DNA of 64,000 bases from Luteimonas marina (GTDB taxonomy: Bacteria; Pseudomonadota; Gammaproteobacteria; Xanthomonadales; Xanthomonadaceae): contig NZ_VOHK01000001.1 in NCBI RefSeq assembly GCF_007859325.1, positions 248,001 through 312,000 of the forward strand, given 5' to 3'. The position numbers were made by a program, and so were the translations under genes. Below the pieces are notes generated by a model. That model made no database searches, was not told the origin of the DNA, and saw only the letters and a list, made by a program, of their open reading frames with translations. Positions 35,532-43,390 of this stretch are shown here, one piece after another (the stretch's first letter is position 1; every line of letters begins with the position of its first letter).

Positions 35532-37814
35532 ATGAACTCCACACGCAAGCTCTGGACAGGATTGGCGATCCTGCTGCTCAGCTCCTTCGCCGTATTGCTC
35601 TGGGTGGGCAGCGAAGTCCACCGCCAGGCGCCGCCGATGCCCGAACGGGTGGTCTCCACCGACGGCAGCGTCGTCTACACCCGCGCCGACATCGAGACCG
35701 GCCGCCAGGTCTGGCAGTCGATCGGCGGCCAGCAGCTCGGCTCGATCTGGGGCCACGGCGCCTACGTCGCTCCCGACTGGGGCGCGGACTGGCTGCACCG
35801 CGAGGCCGAGGCGATCCTCGACCTCTGGGCGCAGCGCGAGCACGGGCTGGAGAGCTACAGGCAGCTCGACGCTCCCGCGCAGGCGGCCTACGCCAGCCGC
35901 GTGCAGGCGCTGCTGCGGCCCAACACCTGGGACGAGGCCTCGCAGACGATCACCCTCGATGCCGACCGCGTCGCGGCGATGCAGTCGGTGGCCGCGCACT
36001 ACACCAGCCTGTTCGGCAACGAACCGGACACCGCGGAACTGCGCGAAGCCTACGCCATGCGCAACAACACCGTGGGCACGCAGGAGCACCGCGAGGCGCT
36101 GACCGCGTTCTTCTGGTGGGCGGCGTGGGCGTCGGTGACCGAGCGTCCCGGACAGGAGATCAGCTACACCGCCAACTGGCCGGCCGACAAGCTGGTCGGC
36201 AACACGCCGCCGCCCAGCGCCTTCCTGTGGACGGTGTTCAGCGTGCTGTTCCTGATCGCCGGCGTGGCGCTGCTGGGCTGGCACTACGCGGTCAGCCACG
36301 GCGACGAGATGGTGCCGGTGCTGCCGAAGTCCGACCCGCTGGCGGGCATCACCGTCACGCCCTCGATGCGCGCCACGGCGAAGTACTTCTGGGTGGTGAT
36401 GGCGCTGTTCCTGGTGCAGATCCTGCTCGGCGCCACCACCGCGCACTACCAGGTGGAAGGGCAGGAGGCCTACGGCTTCGCGCTGGCGGAGATCCTGCCG
36501 TACTCGCTCACGCGTACCTGGCACACGCAGCTGGCGGTGCTGTGGATCGCGACCGCGTGGCTGGGCATGGGCCTGTACATCGGCCCGGCGATCTCCGGGC
36601 ACGAACCGCGGTTCCAGCGGCTGGGCGTGAACTTCCTGTGGGTCTGCCTGATCGTGATCGTGGTCGGTTCGTTCGCGGGCCAGTGGTTCGCGGTGATGCA
36701 GAAGCTGGGGCTGGCGAAGAACTTCTGGTTCGGCCACCAGGGCTGGGAGTACGTCGACATCGGCCGCTTCTGGCAGTGGTTCCTGTTCATCGGCCTGATG
36801 CTGTGGCTGACCCTGGTCGGGCGCGCGCTGTGGCCGGCGATCCGGAGCGGCGGCGAATCGAAGTCGATCGTCAGCCTGCTGTTCCTGTCGGTGGTGGCGA
36901 TCGGCATCTTCTACGCCGCCGGGCTGATGTGGGGCGAGCACACGCACCTGTCGATGGTCGAGTACTGGCGCTGGTGGGTGGTGCACCTGTGGGTGGAGGG
37001 CTTCTTCGAGGTGTTCGCGGTGGCGGTGATCGCCTTCCTGTTCACCCGCCTGGGGCTGCTGCAGGTGAAGTCGGCGACGATCGCGGTGCTGTTCGCGACC
37101 ATCGTGTTCATGGCCGGCGGCGTGCTCGGCACGCTGCACCACCTGTACTTCGCCGGCACGCCGACCGCGGTGATCGCCATCGGCGCCAGCTTCTCGGCGC
37201 TGGAGGTGGTGCCGCTGGCCTACGTTGGCTTCGAGGCCTACCACAGCTACAGGCTGGGCAAGGCCACGCCGTGGATGCAGAAGTACCGGTGGCCGATCAT
37301 GTTCTTCATCGCGGTCGCGTTCTGGAACCTCGTCGGCGCAGGGCTGTTCGGCTTCCTGATCAACCCGCCGCTGCCGCTGTACTACATGCAGGGCCTGAAC
37401 CTCACGCCGCTGCACGGGCACACCGCGCTGTTCGGGGTGTACGGCATGCTCGGCGTCGGCCTGATGCTGTTCTGCCTGCGCGGGCTGAAGCCGGACGTGG
37501 CCTGGAACGACCGCGCACTGAAGGTCTCGTTCTGGGCCTTCAACATCGGCCTGGCCGGGATGGCGCTGCTGACCCTGCTGCCGATCGGCGTGCTGCAGCT
37601 CAACGCCGCGCTCAAGCACGGCTACTGGTACGCTCGGTCGGCCGAGTTCATGCAGCAGCCGCTGATCGAGCTGCTGGTATGGCTGCGCGTGCCGGGCGAC
37701 ACGATCTTCAGCGTCGGCGCGCTGGCGCTGGCCTGGTTCATGCTGCGGCTGTGGATCGTGCCGAAGCGGCGGACGGTGGCGGCGGGCGAGCCCGCGGCGG
37801 AGACCGGCCTCTGA
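35532..37814 (+). CDS. norB: Quinol-dependent nitric oxide reductase (qNOR)
   Basis: NorB/NorZ, 760 aa, reduces NO to N2O. It is the long single-subunit form: a periplasmic N-terminal extension (residues ~30-220, TRADIETGRQVWQSIGGQQLGSIWGHGAYVAPDWGADW) replaces NorC, followed by about twelve helices of the haem-copper superfamily. Key regions are RTWHTQLAVLWIATAWLGMGLY, HLWVEGFFEVFAVAVIAFLF with the Fe-B glutamates, TLHHLYFAG and TPLHGHTALFGVYG. MNSTRK at 35532 is chosen because its -10 would contain the earlier ATG; AAGAGG precedes it. No norC is present. Confidence 0.96.
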   Translation: MNSTRKLWTGLAILLLSSFAVLLWVGSEVHRQAPPMPERVVSTDGSVVYTRADIETGRQVWQSIGGQQLGSIWGHGAYVAPDWGADWLHREAEAILDLWAQREHGLESYRQLDAPAQAAYASRVQALLRPNTWDEASQTITLDADRVAAMQSVAAHYTSLFGNEPDTAELREAYAMRNNTVGTQEHREALTAFFWWAAWASVTERPGQEISYTANWPADKLVGNTPPPSAFLWTVFSVLFLIAGVALLGWHYAVSHGDEMVPVLPKSDPLAGITVTPSMRATAKYFWVVMALFLVQILLGATTAHYQVEGQEAYGFALAEILPYSLTRTWHTQLAVLWIATAWLGMGLYIGPAISGHEPRFQRLGVNFLWVCLIVIVVGSFAGQWFAVMQKLGLAKNFWFGHQGWEYVDIGRFWQWFLFIGLMLWLTLVGRALWPAIRSGGESKSIVSLLFLSVVAIGIFYAAGLMWGEHTHLSMVEYWRWWVVHLWVEGFFEVFAVAVIAFLFTRLGLLQVKSATIAVLFATIVFMAGGVLGTLHHLYFAGTPTAVIAIGASFSALEVVPLAYVGFEAYHSYRLGKATPWMQKYRWPIMFFIAVAFWNLVGAGLFGFLINPPLPLYYMQGLNLTPLHGHTALFGVYGMLGVGLMLFCLRGLKPDVAWNDRALKVSFWAFNIGLAGMALLTLLPIGVLQLNAALKHGYWYARSAEFMQQPLIELLVWLRVPGDTIFSVGALALAWFMLRLWIVPKRRTVAAGEPAAETGL

Positions 37815-37832
37815 CGGGGCCGGCGCCCATGC

Positions 37833-37854
37833 CTTCCCCCGCCCGCGGGGGAAG
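37833..37854. repeat. Family F short palindrome after norB
   Basis: CTTCCCCCGC followed by CCGCGGGGGAAG forms a perfect hairpin 18 bp after the norB stop; a likely terminator or attenuator before the next gene. Confidence 0.75.
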
Positions 37855-37902
37855 AGCCTGCCCTGAGCGTAGCCGAAGGCACGAAAAAAACGGGAGAGGA
37901 CG

Positions 37903-38160
37903 ATGTCCGGGAACAAGCGCATCGACATCGACGTCAATCCGGTCGTGGAGATCGACGGCGCCTTCGTGGCGCAGGGCCTGGGCCTGGAGGTCGCGGAGTT
38001 CCAGCGGCTGATGGAGTCGCACGGGATTTCGATCCTGTGCGAACGCGGCACCGGCGAGGACGAAGGCCTGTACCGCGCGAGCTTCTACCACGGCGACCGC
38101 CGCGTGCGCCTGGTCGTCGACCGCAACGGTGCCCCCGTCGATCCACGCCACAAACTGTAG
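37903..38160 (+). CDS. DUF6522-like small soluble protein
   Basis: The 85-residue protein (MSGNKRIDIDVNPVVEIDGAF...) has no membrane segment and one Cys (SILCERGTGEDEG). I place it tentatively with the DUF6522 family seen near NO-related genes. Its function is unknown. It lies between norB and nnrS on the same strand. Its TAG stop is the first triplet of a family D repeat. Confidence 0.7.
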   Translation: MSGNKRIDIDVNPVVEIDGAFVAQGLGLEVAEFQRLMESHGISILCERGTGEDEGLYRASFYHGDRRVRLVVDRNGAPVDPRHKL

Positions 38161-38228
38161 GAGCGCCTTCAGGCGCAACCATCCGACGGGCGCGTCGAAC
38201 GTCCGGTCGCGGCTGAAGCCGCTCCTAC
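38157..38228. repeat. Paired inverted repeat, family D, supplying a stop codon
   Basis: GTAGGAGCGCCTTCAGGCGC and the inverse GCGGCTGAAGCCGCTCCTAC flank a ~32-bp centre. The stop TAG (38158-38160) of the preceding gene lies inside its left end. Confidence 0.9.
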
Positions 38229-38259
38229 AGGGAAGGGTCGGTGCCGATTCCAACCCGCA

Positions 38260-38358
38260 TGTCATTCCGAACCCGCGAAGCGGGTGAGGAATCTCCTGTC
38301 CGGCCATGTCCGCACGGTGCGGGCACGGCAGAGCCCTCGCCTGCGGCTCGGGATGACA
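38260..38358. repeat. Diverged family C repeat
   Basis: TGTCATTCCGAACCCGCGAA ... CTGCGGCTCGGGATGACAG with diverged arms and a second GC-rich hairpin between. It fills much of the gap before nnrS. Confidence 0.6.
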
Positions 38359-38449
38359 GGCAAAGCGCCTGACGGCGTTCGCGGCGACAGGCCGCCGAGC
38401 GTGCTCGATCAACAGCCGCGGCAATCCTCCGGCCAGCGGCGCCCGCGAC

Positions 38450-38463
38450 TTGACCTGCGTCAA
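38450..38463 (+). promoter_or_regulatory. FNR/Dnr-type box upstream of nnrS
   Basis: TTGACctgcGTCAA. Its centre is 42.5 bp before the ATG at 38499, the same distance as at hemN. GAAGAT at 38486-38491 is the -10 candidate. Confidence 0.8.
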
Positions 38464-38498
38464 CGCCCGAAGCGCTCCCTTCGACGAAGATGCCGGGC

Positions 38499-39722
38499 AT
38501 GACGACGCCCGCTCCCGCGCCTTCTCCGAGCCTGCTGGCCGCCGCCCCGCACCGGCTGATGTTCTTCATCGGCGCCGGCAACGTGCTGCTGGCGATGGCA
38601 TGGTGGGCGGCCTGGCTGGCCGCGCAGCGTTGGCCGGGGCTGCTGCAGGTGCCGCAGGCGGCGACGTATCCCGGCTGGCTGCACGCTTTCGTGATGCAGT
38701 ACCAGGTGCTGCCCAGCTTCTTCTTCGGCTTCCTGCTGACGGTGTTCCCGCGCTGGATGGGCCTGCCCGAGGTGCCGCGCTGGCGCTATGTGCCGGTGGG
38801 CGTGGGCATGTTCGGCGGGCAGGCGATGATGCTGCTCGGCGCGCTGGGGCTGGAGGTGGCGCTGGTCGTGGGCCTGTTCATGACGCTGGCGGGGTGGGGC
38901 AGCGGCGTGTGGATCCTCGGCCGGCTGGTGCTGGCCGAGCGCGGCCGCACCTGGCACGCGCGCTCGTGCTTCGCGGCGATGCTGCTGGGGCTGGCCGGCG
39001 TGCTCTGTTTCGGCCTGTTCCTCGCCACCGGCTCGCCGTGGTGGGTGCTGGGCGGGATCAAGCTCGGCACCTTCGGTCTGCTGTTGCCGGTGTACCTGAC
39101 CGTCGCGCACCGGATGTTCCCGTTCTTCGCCGGCAACGCGGTGCCCGGCTACGTCGCATGGCGGCCGATGTGGGTGCTGGCCGCGGTCTGGCTGCTGGCG
39201 ATGGCGCACCTGGTGCTGGAACTGCTGCACGCCTACGGATGGTTGTGGCTGGTGGACCTGCCGATGCTGGCGCTCTCGCTGTACGTGCTGTGGCGCTGGT
39301 GGCCGCGCGGCGCCGCGCCGGGGCTGCTGTGGGTGCTGTTCGTCGGCCTGCTGTGGTGGCCGGTGACGTTCCTGCTGTTCTCGGCGCAGAGCCTGGTGTT
39401 TCTCGGATCGGACGAGTTCCTGCTCGGCCGCGCGCCGGCGCACGCATTGTTCATCGGCCTGTTCGGCAGCCTGCTGGTGGCGATGGTGAGCCGGGTGACG
39501 CAGGGCCACTCCGGGCGGCCGCTGAGGATGTACGGCCTGGCCTGGTTCGCCTTCGTCGGCATCCAGGCGGTCGCGGCGATGCGAATCGCCGCCGAGGTGA
39601 TGCCCGACGTGCTGCTGTGGCAGGCGCTGTCGGCGATCGGCTGGCTGCTGGTGCTGTCGCCGTGGGTGCTGCGGATCGGCGCGATCTACCTGTCGCCGCG
39701 CGTGGACGGCAAGCCTGGATGA
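38499..39722 (+). CDS. nnrS: NnrS-family membrane haem-copper protein
   Basis: NnrS, ~407 aa with about twelve helices, protects against NO and is induced in NO-handling regulons. Family features include the N-terminal HRLMFFIGAGNVLLAMAWWAAW, MQYQVLPSFFFGFLLTVFPRWMG, KLGTFGLLLPVYLTVAHRMFPFFAGNAVPG and VSRVTQGHSGRPL. The start could be ATG 38490 or 38499. The latter is chosen because it reproduces the hemN box-to-ATG spacing; that choice also implies a leaderless transcript. Confidence 0.95.
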   Translation: MTTPAPAPSPSLLAAAPHRLMFFIGAGNVLLAMAWWAAWLAAQRWPGLLQVPQAATYPGWLHAFVMQYQVLPSFFFGFLLTVFPRWMGLPEVPRWRYVPVGVGMFGGQAMMLLGALGLEVALVVGLFMTLAGWGSGVWILGRLVLAERGRTWHARSCFAAMLLGLAGVLCFGLFLATGSPWWVLGGIKLGTFGLLLPVYLTVAHRMFPFFAGNAVPGYVAWRPMWVLAAVWLLAMAHLVLELLHAYGWLWLVDLPMLALSLYVLWRWWPRGAAPGLLWVLFVGLLWWPVTFLLFSAQSLVFLGSDEFLLGRAPAHALFIGLFGSLLVAMVSRVTQGHSGRPLRMYGLAWFAFVGIQAVAAMRIAAEVMPDVLLWQALSAIGWLLVLSPWVLRIGAIYLSPRVDGKPG

Positions 39723-39774
39723 GGAGTGTCCAGGGGGTTCCGGGCGGTGTCCAACGGCTACCATCGGTGAATCG

Positions 39775-40176
39775 ATGATCGAGTTCTACCCGCAGATCAA
39801 GCACGCCCACATCGGCCTCGCCCTGCTCAGCGGCAGCCTGTTCGCGCTGCGCGGCGCGCTGCTGCTGGCCGGCGCGCGCTGGCCCGGTGCGGCGCCGGTA
39901 CGCTACCTCAGCTACACCATCGACACCGCGCTGCTGACCGCGGCGATGATGCTGCTCACCATCCTCCCCGGCGCGCTGTACGCCAACGGCTGGCTGGCGG
40001 TGAAGGTCGCGCTGCTGGTCGTGTACGTGGTGCTCGGCGTGTTCGCCCTGCGCCGCGGGCGGACGACGCAGGCACGCGCGGTCTGCTATGTCGCCGCGCT
40101 GCTGGTCTTCGCACAGATGTACTTCATAGCGAGGACGCACCATCCTTTCGGGGTGTTCTATTTGCTTGGCTGGTGA
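39775..40176 (+). CDS. SirB2-family membrane protein
   Basis: The 133-residue protein has four helices and fits SirB2: MIEFYPQIKHAHIGLALLSGSLFALRG, YLSYTIDTALLTAAMMLLTI, LAVKVALLVVYVVLGVFALRRG and VCYVAALLVFAQMYFIART, ending HHPFGVFYLLGW. The invasion-regulator name is historical; the conserved histidines suggest a haem or metal site. It lies 52 bp after nnrS and is probably cotranscribed. Confidence 0.88.
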   Translation: MIEFYPQIKHAHIGLALLSGSLFALRGALLLAGARWPGAAPVRYLSYTIDTALLTAAMMLLTILPGALYANGWLAVKVALLVVYVVLGVFALRRGRTTQARAVCYVAALLVFAQMYFIARTHHPFGVFYLLGW

Positions 40177-40521
40177 GCGGGATTGCCAAAGGGCGTGCCA
40201 AAGGGGAAGGAGGCAATTAACCGGCCTTGGGACGTTTGGCAAGGGCGTATGTGCGCGAAGCGACGTGTTAGAGGCCGGGTGGAGTCTGGTATCAATGTAT
40301 CGGCCGGCGGCATTGCGGGGGTGTGAAATGAGGAGCGATGCAAGGGGAAAGCCCGCTTAATTCCCTCCGTCCCCTCTGTTGCCTTTGTTGGTCCCCTTTG
40401 TTGCCGGCTATGCCGGACGTTGCGGAGCGCTTCGCGGGAACACACTGCTGGGAAAGCCGCCTGCACAATGCGGAGGTGGCGTCCGGCAGCGTGGATGAGG
40501 GACGAGTTCCATGGGAAGCGT
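40177..40521. other. Gene-free gap of ~345 bp with lower GC
   Basis: No convincing gene is visible. GC is clearly lower than the surroundings, and short direct repeats occur (TGCCAAAGGG at about 40187 and 40197; CCTTTGTTG/CCCTTTGTTG near 40383-40398). It separates the convergent sirB2 and nitronate monooxygenase units and looks like a junction or decayed sequence. Confidence 0.5.
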
Positions 40522-41607
40522 TCAATCGCCCAGCAATCGCGCCTCCACCTCATCGATCAGCGCTGCCGTAAGCGCCGACGCGCTTCGATGCCGCAGCAAC
40601 GGCGCCGATTGCCCCGCCCACAGCGGCATCAGGTCGGCGCGCCCCTGGGCGATGGCGGCCTGCCGCATGGCGCCGGTCAGCCAGCTCTGCACCGGATAGG
40701 GAGGCAGCGCGTTCTCCCGGCCGCGCATCCGCGTCATCAGCGGATTCACGAGTCCGCGCGCCAGGCGACCGCTGAAGGCGCGGGTCAGCCCGGTGCGCTT
40801 CGCCTCGTCCCCGAACAGGCGTTCGCGATGCAGCGCGCTGGCGTTCGACTCGTCGCAGGCAAGGAACGCGGTGCCGATCTGCGCCGCCTGCGCGCCGAGC
40901 GACAGCGCGGCGAGGATGCCACGCCCGTCCGCAATGCCGCCGGCAGCGATCACCGGCGCGCGCACCGCATCGGCGACCTGCGGGATCAGCGACAGGCCAC
41001 CGGTCAGACAGTCCTCGGGTTGGCGAAGGAACGAGACGCGATGACCGCCGGCTTCGAAACCCGTGGCGACGATCAGGTCGACGCCGGCGCGGTCGAGCGC
41101 GATGGCTTCGTCCGGCGTGGTGACCGCTCCGATGGTGGCGATCCCCAGCGTTCGGCAGCGGTCCAGGATCGCCGGCGGCGGCACGCCGAAGACGAAGCTG
41201 AAGGCGGCGGGGCGCGCGTCGAGGAGGGCTTCGATCTGGTCTTCGAAGCGGGGCGTGAAGCGTTCGGGACGCGGCGGCGGATCGATGCCCAGTTCGGCGT
41301 AGTACGGCGCGAGCAGTGCGGCATGGTTCGCGTAGGCGTCGTCGTCGATCGGCGGATCGTCGCTGTCTTCGAAGGGCAGCCAGAGATTCAGGGCGAACGG
41401 ACGGTTCGTCCGGGCGCGGATCGCCGCCGCCACGCCGGCGATGCCGGCGGCATCCAGGTGATGCGCACCGAACGATCCGAGGCCGCCGGCCTCCGACACC
41501 GCCACCACCAGGTCCACGGAGGACAGGCCCCCGCCGAACGGACCCTGCACGATCGGCCGGACGAGGCCGAGCCGCTGCGCGACCTTGCCGCGGGTCCATG
41601 CCTTCAT
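40522..41607 (-). CDS. Nitronate monooxygenase
   Basis: The 361-residue FMN-dependent TIM-barrel enzyme (2-nitropropane dioxygenase family) oxidises alkyl nitronates to carbonyls and nitrite. Signatures include RPIVQGPFGGGLSSVDLVVAVSEAGGLGSFGA, FALNLWLPF, ATGFEAGGHRVSF with the catalytic His region, and APVIAAGGIADGRGILAALSLGAQAAQIGTAFLACDES. Its ATG overlaps the GST stop (ATGA). Released nitrite could be handled by NirK encoded 1.8 kb away, but that link is inference. Confidence 0.9.
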   Translation of the reverse strand: MKAWTRGKVAQRLGLVRPIVQGPFGGGLSSVDLVVAVSEAGGLGSFGAHHLDAAGIAGVAAAIRARTNRPFALNLWLPFEDSDDPPIDDDAYANHAALLAPYYAELGIDPPPRPERFTPRFEDQIEALLDARPAAFSFVFGVPPPAILDRCRTLGIATIGAVTTPDEAIALDRAGVDLIVATGFEAGGHRVSFLRQPEDCLTGGLSLIPQVADAVRAPVIAAGGIADGRGILAALSLGAQAAQIGTAFLACDESNASALHRERLFGDEAKRTGLTRAFSGRLARGLVNPLMTRMRGRENALPPYPVQSWLTGAMRQAAIAQGRADLMPLWAGQSAPLLRHRSASALTAALIDEVEARLLGD

Positions 41608-42212
41608 GCCGGCATCCCCTCGGCGCGCATGGCCTCCTGCACCGCGGGCCTGGCGGCGATGCCGGAGAGGAAGTCCTGGAGATGGCGCAGGTCGGCCAGG
41701 TCCGGACCGACAAGGCGCGACCAGCCCGCGACGGTGAACAGGTAGGCGTCGGCGAGCGTGAAGTGCGAACCGTGCAGGAAGCCGCGGTCCGCCAGTTGCG
41801 CATCGATCCAGACGAACTTTCGCCGCAGTTCGGCCAGGAACACCTGCCTGCTGGCAGGGTCGAGCGCCGGGTTGAACAGCGGACTGAAACACTTGTGCAG
41901 TTCGCTGGAGATATAGGCCTGCCACTCCAGGACGCGGTAGCGGGACGGATCGCCGGTGTCCGGGAGCAGCGCGCGGTCCCCGGCCCGCTCGGCAATGAAC
42001 TGGGCGATGACCGGGCCCTCGGTGAGGCGGCGCCCGTCGGCCAGTTCCAGGACGGGGACCTTCCCCTTGGGATTCACCGCGTGCAGGTCGCCTTCGCCTT
42101 CGATGAGGTGGCGCTTCAGGTCGACCCTGGCCAGCGAGAACGGGGTGCCCGTCTCGCGCAGGAGGATGTGGGGGACGAGGGAGCAGGTGCCTGGCGCGTA
42201 GTAGAGCTTCAT
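41604..42212 (-). CDS. Beta-class-like glutathione S-transferase
   Basis: This is a 202-residue GST with an N-terminal thioredoxin fold MKLYYAPGTCSLVPHILLRE; Cys10 is the beta-class catalytic residue. NPKGKVPVLEL holds the cis-Pro, followed by LTEGPVIAQFIAE. The all-helical C-terminal domain includes FTLADAYLFTVAGWS. It is the first gene of a two-gene operon with the nitronate monooxygenase, divergent from a LysR regulator. Confidence 0.93.
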   Translation of the reverse strand: MKLYYAPGTCSLVPHILLRETGTPFSLARVDLKRHLIEGEGDLHAVNPKGKVPVLELADGRRLTEGPVIAQFIAERAGDRALLPDTGDPSRYRVLEWQAYISSELHKCFSPLFNPALDPASRQVFLAELRRKFVWIDAQLADRGFLHGSHFTLADAYLFTVAGWSRLVGPDLADLRHLQDFLSGIAARPAVQEAMRAEGMPA

Positions 42213-42283
42213 GGACGGGTCCGGGAAGGGGTCGCCGACGATGCTATTCAGGACTTCTGAGTCAATAAATGGCCCATAATCAA

Positions 42284-42302
42284 CTTCATTCATTACATGA
42301 AG
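42284..42302. promoter_or_regulatory. Candidate LysR operator
   Basis: CTTCATtcattacATGAAG is a perfect 6-bp inverted repeat with a 7-bp spacer in the 97-bp divergent gap, ending 7 bp before the lysR ATG. LysR proteins bind T-N11-A-type palindromes and usually repress their own gene. The gap is AT-rich compared with the window. Confidence 0.55.
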
Positions 42303-42309
42303 TGAATGC

Positions 42310-43236
42310 ATGTCGCGCCATCTGGACGATCTGATGCTCGGGACCCTGGAGCTGTTCTGTCTCGCGGCCGAGCACGGCAGCTTCGTCGCCGCGGCCCGGC
42401 GCGCCGGGGTCACGCCCGCCGCCGTGAGCCGGACGATCGCGCGCCTGGAGTCGCGCCTCGGGACCCGCCTGTTCGCGCGCACCACGCGGCGGATCCGCCT
42501 GACCGAACAAGGCGAGGCCTACTACGCCCGCTGCCGGCAGGCGTTGACCCAACTGGTCGAGGCGGAGCGCGAACTGAGCGGCCGGCAGGTGCGGCCCGGG
42601 GGCACGATCCGCATCAGCCTGCCCACGCCCCTGGCGCACCTGCGCATCCTGCCGCTGCTGCCGGAGTTCCGGCAGCGCTATCCGGACGTGGCGCTGGACG
42701 TCCACGTGAGCAACCGGAACATCGATTTCGTCGCAGAGGGCTTCGACCTGGCGGTGCGCGGCCGGAATCCGCCGGACTCGGGCCTTGTCGCGCGTCGATT
42801 GCTGGATGATCCGCTGGTGGTCGTCGCCGCACCCGGCTACCTTGCCGACGCCGGAACGCCCGCCACGCTGGAAGACCTGGCAGGACACGAATGCATCCAG
42901 TTCGACCTGCCGAGCAGCGGACAGCGCGTGCCTTGGCTGTTCCGGCGGGAAGGCGTGGATGTCGACGTGCCGGCGGGGGGCGGGTTGCGCTGTTCGGACG
43001 ATCTGCTCGCCACCATCACGCTCGCGCGACACGGCGGCGGATTGATCCAGGTGCCGCGCTTCATGGTCGAGGAGGATCTGCGCCGTGGTGTCCTGGTGGA
43101 GGTGATGCGGAGTCATGCCGGCAGGACAAGATCCTTCTCGCTGCTGTATCCGGCCAATCGCCATATGCCGTTGCGCACGCGCGTGTTCATCGACTTCCTG
43201 CTGGAACGCATCGCCGGGACAGCGGGGAGCGGGTAG
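42310..43236 (+). CDS. LysR-family transcriptional regulator
   Basis: The 308-residue LTTR has an N-terminal winged HTH (LELFCLAAEHGSFVAAARRAGVTPAAVSRTIARLESRLGTRLFARTTRRIRLTEQG) and a substrate-binding domain (GTIRISLPTPLAHLRILPLLPEF, LDVHVSNRNIDFVAEGFDLAVRG) of the CrgA/DsdC-like subgroup. It is divergent from the GST-nitronate monooxygenase operon and probably controls it. Confidence 0.95.
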   Translation: MSRHLDDLMLGTLELFCLAAEHGSFVAAARRAGVTPAAVSRTIARLESRLGTRLFARTTRRIRLTEQGEAYYARCRQALTQLVEAERELSGRQVRPGGTIRISLPTPLAHLRILPLLPEFRQRYPDVALDVHVSNRNIDFVAEGFDLAVRGRNPPDSGLVARRLLDDPLVVVAAPGYLADAGTPATLEDLAGHECIQFDLPSSGQRVPWLFRREGVDVDVPAGGGLRCSDDLLATITLARHGGGLIQVPRFMVEEDLRRGVLVEVMRSHAGRTRSFSLLYPANRHMPLRTRVFIDFLLERIAGTAGSG

Positions 43237-43331
43237 CGAGCGCCGGTTCTCTATCGACCTTCTTGCCGCTCGAGTGTGGGCGAGGCGCGCGGCATGCACG
43301 CGCCGAACCTCCATCGCTGAAATCCGGATGC

Positions 43332-43368
43332 AAAAAAAGCCATCCCCGCATTGCGCGGGGACGGTTTT
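43332..43368 (-). terminator. Terminator of nirK
   Basis: On the minus strand CCGTCCCCGCGCAATGCGGG then GATGG is followed by CTTTTTTT. The hairpin starts about 25 bp after the nirK stop. On the plus strand it may also stop lysR (GGACGGTTTTC). Confidence 0.85.
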
Positions 43369-43390
43369 CGGCGATGCAGATGCTACGGGA

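Noticed and set aside
35472-38051. An 859-codon minus-strand open frame, and similar long antisense frames at 24143-27325, 43115-46150 and 55050-57389
   Set aside because: All oppose genes with full family signatures and show low-complexity His/Gln/Arg composition.
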